Assembly (NCBI RefSeq): GCF_000003605.2
Contig: NW_003108598.1
Coordinates: 102,152 to 152,902 of the forward strand
Reading direction: 5' to 3'
Length of the DNA stretch: 50,751 bases
Source of the DNA: Saccoglossus kowalevskii
Lineage: Eukaryota > Hemichordata > Enteropneusta > Harrimaniidae
Below, one piece after another: positions 13,401 to 22,348 of this stretch. Within the stretch, counting starts at the first letter, position 1; each line of letters starts with the position of its first letter. The position numbers and the translations under genes were made by a program. Under the pieces are notes generated by a model, which had not been told where the DNA came from, searched no databases, and worked only from the letters and a program-made list of their open reading frames with translations.

Positions 13401-14180
13401 TACTGGTATACTATTTTGAACTTTCTTAAAATCCGAATGAGTCTGCTGTATTTGTTTTTCAAAAGAACATTGCATGTGTGATCAGAATTCAAAGTCTGAT
13501 GAAAAACAATTCAAATAGATGTAAAAATGCAGCTTTGTAGAGAATATAATAACCGACATGAATAGTTTACCTCATTACCTGGATGGTATTATGGCTATTT
13601 TTTTGTTTCATCCATTCAAAAAACCACCAGGTGCTAAGGATTTGTTATCTACTATATTTGTATAGTATGATCATAAACTAAGTTTGGTTCACTGTTTACA
13701 AAAAAACACTACTCGAGCAAAACATGAAACTATTGAGCAATTTGGCAAAAAAAATATAGAAATGTGTTTTGACGTAAATGTGCGTTTGACATTTACTGGT
13801 ATTGGTGACATATACCAAACTATTACCAACCAATATTTGTTATTACAAACCAGATGGAATTATGGGTAATCACAGTCACATCACTGAAGCAACTTGTCAA
13901 TAACTGAATGTCTGCTGTTATTCTACACAAACGTCAAATGAAACCTATATTCAACATTCAATGTACATTAACTTCAGTTAGTCATGAAATTGTAAAAAGT
14001 AGAAAATATTTTAATATAAATTTGTACATGGTACTGTTTAATAATCTCGTAGTTTTTTTCCTATTTGAAGGTAAACCAGTAGAAAAGATTGGAAGACTCA
14101 TATTTTTCAGTGGATTCACTGGAGATATTTTACAGTGGGTACAAGTACCTGACAAACTTGAATCGTATTATTCACCTCAG
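7452..14180 (+). CDS. FAM234: FAM234-like FG-GAP transmembrane protein, 5' part (four exons)
   Basis: Exons read at 7452-7926, 11043-11251, 12842-13013 and 14071-14180. All introns are GT-AG with consistent phases (1, 0, 1), and exon 4 ends in phase 0, giving 322 codons with no stop. Residues 1-60 are an acidic, then basic, cytosolic tail. About residues 74-97 form one hydrophobic helix (SIIYLILLISLLIGMAF...), indicating a type II membrane protein. The rest is FG-GAP/beta-propeller-like ectodomain with three Ca-binding-type loops (DVNQDGTPD, DIDSDGVRD, DMNGDGVQD) and blade motifs such as GKTGDELW and GATGALLW. Family members run about 550-620 residues, so about half is missing. No downstream exon with the expected FGTGGET-type continuation was found. 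The start is the first ATG of the open frame. An acceptor-like 'gattttag' at about 7437-7444 hints at an upstream 5' UTR exon. FAM234A and FAM234B cannot be told apart, and the molecular function of the family is poorly known. Confidence 0.8.
8380..8690 (+). repeat. Dispersed ~310-bp repeat, copy 1 (intron 1)
   Basis: It begins 'gcattttcaccac' and matches 11451-11770 in direct orientation. Shared blocks include 'tgttgttcaggatt' and 'aaagttgagtttgtgctgtt'. It has no coding character. The two copies flank exon 2 of the FAM234-like gene. Confidence 0.75.
8990..9980 (+). repeat. Satellite-like tandem array (aatttgcataat family)
   Basis: Tandem degenerate units each contain an '(a/c)ctaatttgcataat' block, then 'cttttacactgatat', then in the longer units 'caatgaaacttggtacat'. 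Block starts at about 9007, 9153, 9257, 9358, 9503, 9650 and 9810 give spacings of about 146, 104, 101, 145, 147 and 160 bp. The short units lack the roughly 45-bp 'caatgaaactt...gacctga' segment. More units of the family lie at 10440-10900, 24660-25020 and 50150-50560. Confidence 0.85.
10440..10900 (+). repeat. Further satellite units of the aatttgcataat family
   Basis: About three long-type units with 'gatatctaaagaacca', 'gatgaaacttggtacatag'-like and 'cctaatttgcat' blocks. They lie inside intron 1 and end about 140 bp before exon 2. Confidence 0.75.
11451..11770 (+). repeat. Dispersed ~310-bp repeat, copy 2 (intron 2)
   Basis: Direct copy of the repeat at 8380-8690, starting 'gcattttcaccacctggcaa'. 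Confidence 0.75.
12194..12483. mobile_element. TTAA-flanked MITE, copy 1 (AGGGTGG termini)
   Basis: A 290-bp element is bounded by TTAA at 12190-12193 and 12484-12487. It has short inverted termini (AGGGTGG...CCGCCCT) and is homologous throughout to the element at 22756-23017. Shared internal blocks include 'aacattgattttccc', 'gacttgcactaattac' and 'caacagtcaaagtcg'. TTAA duplication is the piggyBac-type target preference. There is no coding capacity, so it is non-autonomous. It lies in intron 2 of the FAM234-like gene. Confidence 0.85.
12583..12705 (+). repeat. Three-unit 41-bp tandem repeat
   Basis: Three near-identical units starting at 12583, 12624 and 12665 each begin 'attgctagatcatttc' and end 'attcaaattg'-like. 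They lie in intron 2, about 140 bp before exon 3. Confidence 0.9.
12982..13270 (+). repeat. ~72-bp tandem repeat spanning the exon 3 / intron 3 boundary
   Basis: About four units of 65-73 bp begin at the last 32 bp of exon 3 (CATGCATGGTGGAGATCCCC) and run through the splice donor into the intron. Each later unit copies the exon end and the donor region in changed form. Unit 2 keeps 'gatccaggtcagtt'. Units 3 and 4 have 'gatacaagacactt' and 'gatccaagtcagtt', in which the GT is lost or shifted. The ORF over the array from 13055 is a duplication by-product, not a separate gene. Confidence 0.9.
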
Positions 14181-14207
14181 GTATATATTGCTTTATTATT
14201 CACTTAA

Positions 14208-15077
14208 GGTAGAGATGCAGTTTACCTGACAGGTATTTTAATTAGTTAATTAGGAAACCAAGATGACCTCCCTTGTTCACAAAACTATCTATTTTTGGAA
14301 AGCTTATTGTATGAATTTTAAAATTTTGTTAGTATTTTTTTGTTATGGACACTGTACTTCGAAATATGCACAAAAATGTGCTTTTTTGGTCAAAAGTGAT
14401 TAAAAAAAATAGCTTCTAAACCATGCTTCTGATTCCTATCAAAATTGGTTTATGGGTACATCTGTTTACTATGAAGAAAGTGCCGTCTTGAAAATTGTCT
14501 ACCAGTTGTCAATTTTGTAGGGCAGCAGCTCAAATTTCACTACTTCAAGTTTATGCATAAATTAACACCCAGGCTAGTTGTCTGTACGATTGTTGTAACA
14601 CTGTTCAACCAAAAACAATGCCTCGACGGCGTTTTGAAGATAAAAACATTGTCAATCATTTGTGATAATTTCAAAACAAAAGGTCAAAGCATCTAGGAGC
14701 TACTTTTTTTCAAAGTTCTGGGATGTGCACTAAAAAGATGCTCATCATTAAAATGGCTGTAACAATTTCGAATTTAAATGTATTATCATTTTGTAAAAAG
14801 TTAAATATAGTGCATAATATGGAGATCCCGTCATTTCTTTTTTTCACCATGTTTCTTTTTTATTATTTATGTACAGCCTTGTTAAATCTTGCTAAGCATT
14901 CAAAAAAGAGAATGTTTGCACCTGCTATCTATATTTTAAAATCGTCTTTTGATTATGTTCCACTATTCACACTTCTACAAAATTTTAACAGTCTATAGCC
15001 AAGATAGTACTGTTTGGATAATAAAAGGCAAAAAAAAAAAAGTCACTTCCAAGTGCCCACAAACCTGCATCTCTACC
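14208..15077 (+). mobile_element. TTAA-type MITE, copy 1 (GGTAGAGATGCAG termini)
   Basis: An 870-bp element has inverted termini GGTAGAGATGCAG and CTGCATCTCTACC. It is flanked by TTAA on the left and TTGA (one change) on the right. The copy at 32764-33685 lies in opposite orientation and matches along its length, but has about 60 bp more internally near the 'gtgcacta' motif. The internal sequence has no long ORF with protein character. It is inserted 27 bp after exon 4 of the FAM234-like gene. Confidence 0.88.
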
Positions 15078-15144
15078 TTGAGGTATATATTTTTTTATTA
15101 ATAGTCCCCGTTCAAACAAAAGTTCAAAACAGGGTATTATAATT

Positions 15145-15790
15145 TGATCACCATCTGTCCATCTTTCAGAACGTCATATTTCAGAACTCTGTTGTCCAAA
15201 TCTGTTCATTATTTGCATGTGCCTAGTACTCTATTTGGGACATATGCACATCCAAGATGGCTGACTGGCAGCCATTTTTTTTTTTTTGAAAATGTGGTAT
15301 CTTATGCATGCTTTGTCAGTTTTTGTTCCAATTTGATACATTCATTATACATGTTAGGATACATGTCCATGATGATTTGTTTCGAGATCTGATCAAAGAT
15401 GGCTGACTGGCAGCCATTTTGGTTTTTTGAAAATGTGCTATATCTTATACATGTTTTGTCAATTTTTGTTCAAATTTGGTACGTACATTGTACATTTCAG
15501 ATTACATGTCCATGACAACTTGTTTTCTTGCTTTTTTACCATACTACTGCATCTGCAAGGCTTATGGACCATTTTCATTCATATTTGGCACATACATCAT
15601 ACATATAGGGCACTATAACATACATGTCAGTTTGTTCCATAATCAGATTAAAAATGGCCAACTGGTTTCCATCTTGTTTTTTCCAATTATGGTATCTAGG
15701 ACAGGATTTAATTTTTGTTGGTTTTTAACAAACATTATACATGTTAAGATGCATGTTTATGATGATTTGTTTTGTGTTTTGTATCTTTGT
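15145..15790 (+). repeat. Degenerate tandem repeat with 'agatggctgactgg' blocks
   Basis: The blocks 'aagatggctgactggcagcc' at 15254 and 15396 and a diverged version at 15651 alternate with 'catacatgttaggat' and 'acatgtccatgatgattt' segments. The first period is about 142 bp. The phase-rotating ORFs here are products of the repeat. Confidence 0.75.
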
Positions 15791-16129
15791 ACATGAGACT
15801 GGACAAATGAAATTAAGTTTGGATACAAAAAATGCATGAATAGCATATTCTTTTTAATTTCTGATCATACATTATGATTTTGGAAGATTCATTTAATACA
15901 TCTAATTTCTGTTGATAGACCAACCAATTCTTCACTCTAAATTATTAACTATGCTTTTGGTGCATATTATTTTTGGTATGAATAATATTCCTCTTAATTC
16001 CATTAACAATTACTTGTTTCCTGAAAGTATACATTGTTTTGTTGCTCCTGACATATTTGTAGTTAAAAAATTGTGAAATTATATATAACAAACCATTTAT
16101 ATTTGTTCTTGTGTCCTTCTCCATTTTTA

Positions 16130-16922
16130 GCTTAAAAATTCATATCTGTTTTTAGGGTTAATATATAGCATTATATTCAGTGGGGATTATCAAACAGTCC
16201 ATGGCAGAGAGAAATTATTCACTAGTGTTATAGTTCCCTCTATAGTTCAACAATTGATATCTGCTGTTATTAGGATGAATATATGGCAATACATTCAGTG
16301 GGGATTATCAAACAGTCCATGGCAGAGAGAAATTATTCACTAGTGTTATAGTGCCCTCTATAGTTCAACAATTCATATCTGCTGTATTGACTATGAATAT
16401 ATGGCAATAAATTCAGTGGGGATATTCAAACATTCCAATGAAGAGAGAAATTAGGAACAAGTGTTATTGCGCCCTCTACAGTTCAACAATTGATATCTGC
16501 TGTTTTAGGATCAATGTATGACAATACATTCAGTGGGGATATTCAAACAATCCAGTGCAGTGAGAAATTAAGAACTAGTGTTATAGTGCCCTCTATAGTT
16601 CAACAATTGATATCTGCTGTTATTAGGATGAATATATGGCAATACATTCAGTGAGGATATTCAAACAGTCCAGTGCAGGGAAAATTGAGAACTAGTGTTA
16701 TAGTACCCTCTATAGTTCAATAACTCATATCTGTTGTTTTTAGAATGAATGTATGACAATACATTAAGTGGGGACAATTAAACAGTCCAGAGCTGAAGGA
16801 AATTAAGAACTAGTTGTATAGTGCCCTCTATAGTTCAACAATTTATATCTGCTGTTTTTAGGATGAATATATGACAATACATTTAGTGGGAATATTACAA
16901 ACAATCCAGTGCAGTGTGAAAT
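16130..16922 (+). repeat. Seven-unit ~117-bp tandem array
   Basis: Units recur with 'ttaggatgaatatatggcaa' anchors at about 16152, 16270, 16388, 16504, 16623, 16740 and 16858. Each carries 'acattcagtggggat', 'aaacagtcca', 'gtgccctctatagttcaac' and 'atatctgctgtt'. The array stops exactly at the left end of the TIR transposon. I count one CpG in the last 900 bp before 16921. Confidence 0.92.
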
Positions 16923-17182
16923 TCCTAATTTCCGAGTTACTATTTTTCTCACGAAATTCGATAGAGGGCGTTCTCAAAGTACCCGGATGACAGTCCGCTC
17001 AACATTCGTGGTGGGGTTGAAATTTGAGCGGCGTCTGCTGTAAGCAATATACTTAACGCCAGTGGATTCGAATGCGTCGTCGGGAACCTGAGTGTACGCC
17101 AAACTATATTCCTGGGTTTGTTCATGGCATTTTCCATCCTGCGCCAGTATTTTTTTAGTTCAATAACTAGAGACACCCGTCT

Positions 17183-17434
17183 TTGAACCGCAGTTATACA
17201 TCGATTGAAAAACGAAGACTCTGTCAGCTTCCCGAGACGAGCGCAAACGAAAACATTGAGCCAGATTTGATGGAAAATTCGCTCGTTGCCGATTCCCACA
17301 TTGATCTTCTTGTTCAGAATCCTTATGATGGCATTTGTTTCGCAGTTGAAGTTGAAATAACTACGGAAGGAAAAAACGTGTGTCCATTTATGATAACTGC
17401 ATCCGCTGATCGCTTGGTGAATCATATTAAATGA
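17183..17434 (+). CDS. Unrecognised acidic ORF inside the TIR transposon
   Basis: This 83-residue open frame has a TTG rather than ATG at its 5' end and stops at TGA. From about residue 20 onward it is rich in Asp, Glu and Val and has plausible codon usage (NENIEPDLMENSLVADSHID). I do not recognise a domain. It overlaps a 158-residue open frame on the opposite strand (16949-17425) that runs into the left TIR. At most one of the two is likely to be real. It may be an exon remnant of the element's own gene or of captured sequence. Confidence 0.2.
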   Translation: MNRSYTSIEKRRLCQLPETSANENIEPDLMENSLVADSHIDLLVQNPYDGICFAVEVEITTEGKNVCPFMITASADRLVNHIK

Positions 17435-17775
17435 AACTTACACTACACAGTTACAAACACCAGAAACTATTTTAGAGTTTGATTTAATAATAAACCATGG
17501 CTTGTAAGGATTTTCCTTCATGGATCATTGCCGAATACACTCTGCCATAATGAAAATAAATTCTGTATTCTGCACATGATGAAGCTTTACGGAACGTAAA
17601 TAACCATTACTATATCAAGTCGACATTCTTTCAGTCTGGCTGTTGACCAGACACTTCGATGCAACAAATATGCGAACATATCAGCTATTTCAAACAAAGG
17701 CAAAGTATGAAGGTTTTTTTTTCCAAGTTTTTACGTTACACGGATCTACCAGAGTTATCGTCGACTCACTGTGTT

Positions 17776-17964
17776 TTACAGTACAGACTCTTGGCGAACA
17801 TTTAACTCGTTTGCTAACTCAACAAGTTCAAAAAGTTTAGCTTTACGAACATTGCTGCAAGTTATACCACGATCCTGAAGAAATTTGCGGAGTTCTGGAA
17901 CTTTTTTGCTTTTCCAATCTATTGATTTAAGAACAATAAAAACAATCCCACTCAGGCTCGTCAT
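17776..17964 (-). CDS. SAP-like domain ORF of the TIR transposon (fragment)
   Basis: The 62-residue minus-strand ORF contains a SAP-motif pattern at about residues 17-52: a Trp-Lys start, then VPELRKFLQDRGI, a Ser/Asn turn and KAKLFELVELANEL. This is the two-helix DNA-binding module often found at the N-terminus of transposon-encoded or recombinase-like proteins in invertebrates. The ATG (17964) falls within the right terminal inverted repeat, so the gene would start at the very edge of the element. A stop follows at the end of the frame, although a GTAAAA donor-like site lies just before it. Rest of the protein not found. The SAP call rests on pattern recognition only. Confidence 0.45.
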   Translation of the reverse strand: MTSLSGIVFIVLKSIDWKSKKVPELRKFLQDRGITCSNVRKAKLFELVELANELNVRQESVL

Positions 17965-18031
17965 CCGGGTATTTTGGATGCGCCCTCTAGCGGAATTCCG
18001 TAGAAAACTAACAACTCGAAAATTAGGAATT

Positions 18032-18839
18032 AGGTTTGCTGATAATATAAATGCGATTATAATGTGTTTTCATTGATTATAATTTGCACAAATTCGTGTG
18101 TACTGACACTGCTCTTCTTATCATGATGAGGGTGGATGACTGGAGTGTGGAAAGAATAAGTACAAATACATGTTTAATTCTGTATTACAAATTCACACAA
18201 CTCTCCATATGTCAATACTATGTGTAGCTCATAAATTATTTTCTTCTGTCGAGAGTAAAACAAGAGGTACTTACACAGGTTCAGTGACGTCACATTTATA
18301 ATGATCTTCGATATTTGCCGTTGGCGGCTTGTTATAGCCGACTGAAGCTGCGCCGTGTCGTATATTTGCATTCACCGTCGACCAAATGATTTTACGAGAA
18401 AATTAGTTTGTCATAGACTTACGTTGCATTGCTTCAATTACCAGACCATCTCCTGTGCGGATCTTGTTTAGTGTTTGATACGCACGTAGGTCATTCCAAT
18501 ACTATACCAATTCACAATTTGTGTTGTCGTCCACTAACTATAGCTTATTCAGCGACACGAAGCACTATTGTTCAAAACGCCTGAATCGTACACCATATCG
18601 TGATGCACAAGTCGTGGCTAACGAAACGCCGGCTTGTGTTTGAGTGTTTAGAATTTGTATCAATTTGTTAGGACGACGTAATCGTACAGTGAGCGGCTCA
18701 TGATGTGTTACTCTGAAACAGGAGGGAGGCCACAGCGCCATTTGGCGGGTCAACCCTACACTCTAGGTTCGACCCAGTCCTTTCAGCTTTATTCCGGGTT
18801 GTCATTGTAATTCTGGAATATGCATCTCTTCCATTTCAG
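18032..18839. other. Gene-free, CpG-containing stretch before the GH9 exons
   Basis: No exon is recognised. I looked for the GH9 exon that should precede the one at 18840 and for the N-terminal DAGD motif, and did not see either here. CpG dinucleotides are common, unlike in the region before 16.9 kb. Confidence 0.5.
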
Positions 18840-21031
18840 GTACTTTTGTACAACTTGATTGGTGACGCGACGTATCAGACAAAAATAGAGCGTTATATAG
18901 ACGTGTGGTTGCCTGGTAACTCTATACTATATACACCTAAAGGACTGGCGTTTCGACATTATTGGGGGTCGCTTAGATACTCTTGTAAGTTTACACTTAA
19001 AGATAAACATAATTATATGATGAGTTTGAAATTTGAAACAAGCGATTGGTTCAATGCTATGAAGGGTAAGGTAAATCAAGGCACTTCTCCCATTCCCGAC
19101 AATTCCAAACTCCGGGATACCTCATTCGTCTAACACTAGTGAATAATGCGTAGGAAGGGTAAACTACCTTTTTAAGGTTTTCGCGAGGAAATAATATACT
19201 TGATTATTCAATCACCAGTTGAATCGTATTTTTCTTGTTTTTGCATTTAAAATACAGTTTAGAAACAAAACTTCCTTTACTGTCTATCGATATTTTAGAA
19301 TACATTTTCCCACTAAGATAGACTTTACCTTGTCCATATATAGTAGCTTACCTTTTACACAAATATATTTTCTAAAATTTAAATTTGTCGGAAAACCTAA
19401 GGACAAGGCAAGGGACCTGTTATCGTGTAATGTGAACTTGGTCATATCAAACGAGACATTTTCTCGTCCACAGCCTAAAACGTTATTTCATTATTTGTGT
19501 TTATTATAAGTGTACGCGTTGGGTATTTGTGATGAATTGCCGGCTTGGTCAATCCTGGTGCAATGTCGGGTCCCCGTGCAGATTTCCCTATGATTCCCGT
19601 TTTTTTTTTTTACAAATTATAATGCCCGATTTGTTTTATCGCCTTCAGCGTCTACTGCGTTCCTTGCATTGGTCGCAGCCGAAAATGGGATAAACCCCAC
19701 ACCGTACCGACAGTTTGCAAAAGATCAACTTGGCTATATACTGGGAGACACGGGACGTAGTTTCGTGTGTGGATTTGGGGAGAATCCCCCAGTTTATCCT
19801 CACCATCGAAGTAGGTGGGTGTAATTCTAGTCATTCATTCGCATTCAAGCAAACATACCGATATGACTGAAATATATATGCCAAGAATCGATATATTGTA
19901 TAAGTTGTATGGTTGTAATGTATTCAAATTACCGAAGCTCCACTCAATTTAAAGTCGCATTCAAACTGTGTAGTATGCGCATTTATTATTGTGATCACCA
20001 TGAAAGTTGATAAAAATCAGTTGGTTTTGAAACAAATCCTGAATTATTAGAAAAAATGAAGCTAACCAGTGTTGAAAGTCATGGTGTCTAATCGCCTAAT
20101 TAAACATAATTCACTCAAGACTATCGAATTCAGATTTTGAATTCTATTTAAGAATTCTGTTGGATAACATTTTCCATGAAGTATATAGAATGTAAATCTC
20201 ATATGGTGCTTACAAGGGTCAGTGAATCGCTTTCTGCATATCATACAGGCTGAGAAGCAACGTTAAACAATTATCATGCCGTTATTTTTTTTAATTTAAA
20301 TATGATAGGCTAGTTCAATCATACTAATGAGATTGTATCCACAGCTCTTGTCCCGATTTGCCAGAACTCTGTACATGGGACGATTTCCGCAGTCCGGATC
20401 CAAATCCCCAGATATTGTATGGTGCTTTGGTAGGGGGACCCGACGAAAACGACGATTACGAAGATATCAGACCTGATTACTTCAAGAATGAGGTCACGTT
20501 GGATTACAATGCAGGAATGCAGTCTGCCGTCGCAGGTACTCGCACTTTTTATGCCATATCGTTAGGTATACGCTATTTCTGAACAAGTATGCAACGTTGT
20601 GCGCAGTTAGCACGTGCCAATGCACGTTTATAATACATAGTGTCATACATAATTAAATCGAACTAACTACCGGTACGTCTTGCGCGATACGTATCAGGTC
20701 AGTGTTGATGGGACGGGCCACCGATACTTTGTGTCAATATGAAAGCGCGGCTTGAAACGCAAATATTCAGCAATCACCGTGGTATGATCAAGGTGCGTTG
20801 TGAGTCACTGGCATACCAACGTGTTCTATGTACATGTGAAAACATTTACACTTACTGTCAATATTATCACCGTATATACCAATAAATCTAGACACATTTC
20901 GCTTGATGTGAGATGTATATGGTTCTGAAGTAATCGCAATCCTACTAGATTGTAACTCATTTTTTTTGTCTTATTCTCTATTATTTAAAGGCTTGCTGCA
21001 TCTTGTTGTGACCGACCAAATGCCATTATGA
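18840..21031 (+). CDS. Glycoside hydrolase family 9 endoglucanase (cellulase), C-terminal part
   Basis: Exons at 18840-18984, 19649-19814, 20345-20535 and 20991-21031 join in frame (phases 1, 2, 1) into 180 codons plus stop. All donors are GT and all acceptors AG. The product matches the C-terminal half of animal GH9 cellulases: LYNLIGDATYQ, YTPKGLAF, WGSLRYS, YRQFAKDQLGYILGDTGRSF, then CGFGENPPVYPHHR (GH9 signature with the conserved His and Arg), CTWDDF, YGALVGGPDEND, and NEVTLDYNAGMQSAVAG. The last contains the catalytic-acid Glu (codon 20490-20492). It ends GLLHLVVTDQMPL. The enzyme hydrolyses beta-1,4-glucan, and animal members are normally secreted gut enzymes. The N-terminal half, with the secretion signal and the catalytic-base DAGD motif, was not found upstream, so the gene is partial here. 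There are no internal stops or frameshifts, so any truncation is recent, or the missing exons lie elsewhere. Confidence 0.93.
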
Positions 21032-22348
21032 TGAAGCCGCCTAATATCCATGGCAACGCCATTTATAGCAGATGCCATCTAATATCACAATTAAAACTAA
21101 CACTGTTTGCGTGTATGTGCTTTATCAGACTTATCAAATCTTGCTTTATCATAATACTCAACTCTTATTTTGTACGAACAACCTTAAATGGACTATCAGT
21201 ATTATATAATTCGAACCGACAGCACCTTTTGTTCGTTAAATTCCGTTCTAAGAGGTGACCAATATAACAACGTTTAAATAACACTTCGCGTTAAAATCAT
21301 TGCATTGTTTTTATTGATCAATAGATATCATTTTAAAATAATATGCAAATCTATAATTAGTCACAGTATAGTATAACTAGGGTACCTTGTGTATGATCTA
21401 CGGTGTATCTATATATTTCACACTCAAGCGAGAGAAGAGACATGTTGGTGAACTAGCCTCGCACTGTGAGTGTTTTATTGTTTACAGTCTTTAAAATACC
21501 ATTTTTTTTACAAATTAAAAAAAAATAAAAAAAACAACAAAGAACTGCAGACTTCACATCTTTATATTTTTGAGAGGGCCAGCCAAGTTTTCACATACAA
21601 AAATACACATAATATTTCTATTTAATTTATTTTATTTTATAATATTTTCACTGAATTCTTTAGAATAAATTCACCATATACAAGTTAATTTGTTGGACAC
21701 TATTTCACCTTAATATTTTACAATCCATATTCTTATATTTGTATCTGTTTCAAGACATTTTATAAATGTATTTTAGAAGCATAACAATACAACGACTAGA
21801 TTTAGTGTCACAGTTTGCTTCCAATTCATATTGGAATATTGTCAGCAATAATTAATAAAGCTTGTTCAGAATACTATTCATTCCCGATATCATATTCAGT
21901 GGTTAGTTCCCAGGATCTACAACAGTAAATAAATAAACAGAAGTCGTTTTGATGCCATGTTTTCAGAAGACACTGCCATATCAAATTTCAAGCTGCAGGG
22001 TGTCTAAACAATGACCCAACAACCAATAAACACATCTTCCACCCACCACCAAAATTGTAGTTACATTCAAGAAAGCAACAAATATCAGGCTGCATTCTGA
22101 AAGCAATAAGATAGCACGTTACAAACAGTCATTGCAAACATAAAATTCCCCACCTCTCCCAATACACCCTACAGCATTAATGGTTTCTATACTCATTTGC
22201 ATCTATGTACACCAGCTTAGCCAATAAATGCACCTGATTCATCAAATTTTTGACCAATCACTCATTCTAATTATTGTTAAGTGAGGGTGCTATTTACTAA
22301 TGAAAGGGATCATTTAAAAGAATTAAACAGATATATTATTATATATAC
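21032..22348 (+). other. GH9 3' flank, no gene seen
   Basis: This is presumed 3' UTR and intergenic DNA. An AATAAA in an A-rich run near 21520 is the clearest polyadenylation-signal candidate but lies about 490 bp after the stop. Nothing else is recognisable. Confidence 0.4.

Larger units (their letters stand above)
16924..18027. mobile_element. 1.1-kb TIR DNA transposon with SAP-like ORF
   Basis: Terminal inverted repeats of about 70 bp (16924-16993 and 17958-18027) share CCTAATTT, CGAGTT, AGAGGGCG and ACCCGGATGAC. AATT stands at both edges (16920-16923 and 18028-18031) and is a candidate target duplication. The interior carries a SAP-like ORF on the minus strand and a possible ORF on the plus strand, with no recognised catalytic domain. 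It is probably an internally deleted derivative. Its left edge abuts the 117-bp tandem array. Confidence 0.75.

Noticed and set aside
16949-17425. 158-residue minus-strand ORF in the TIR transposon
   Set aside because: It has no recognised domain, overlaps a plus-strand frame with better composition, and runs into the terminal repeat.
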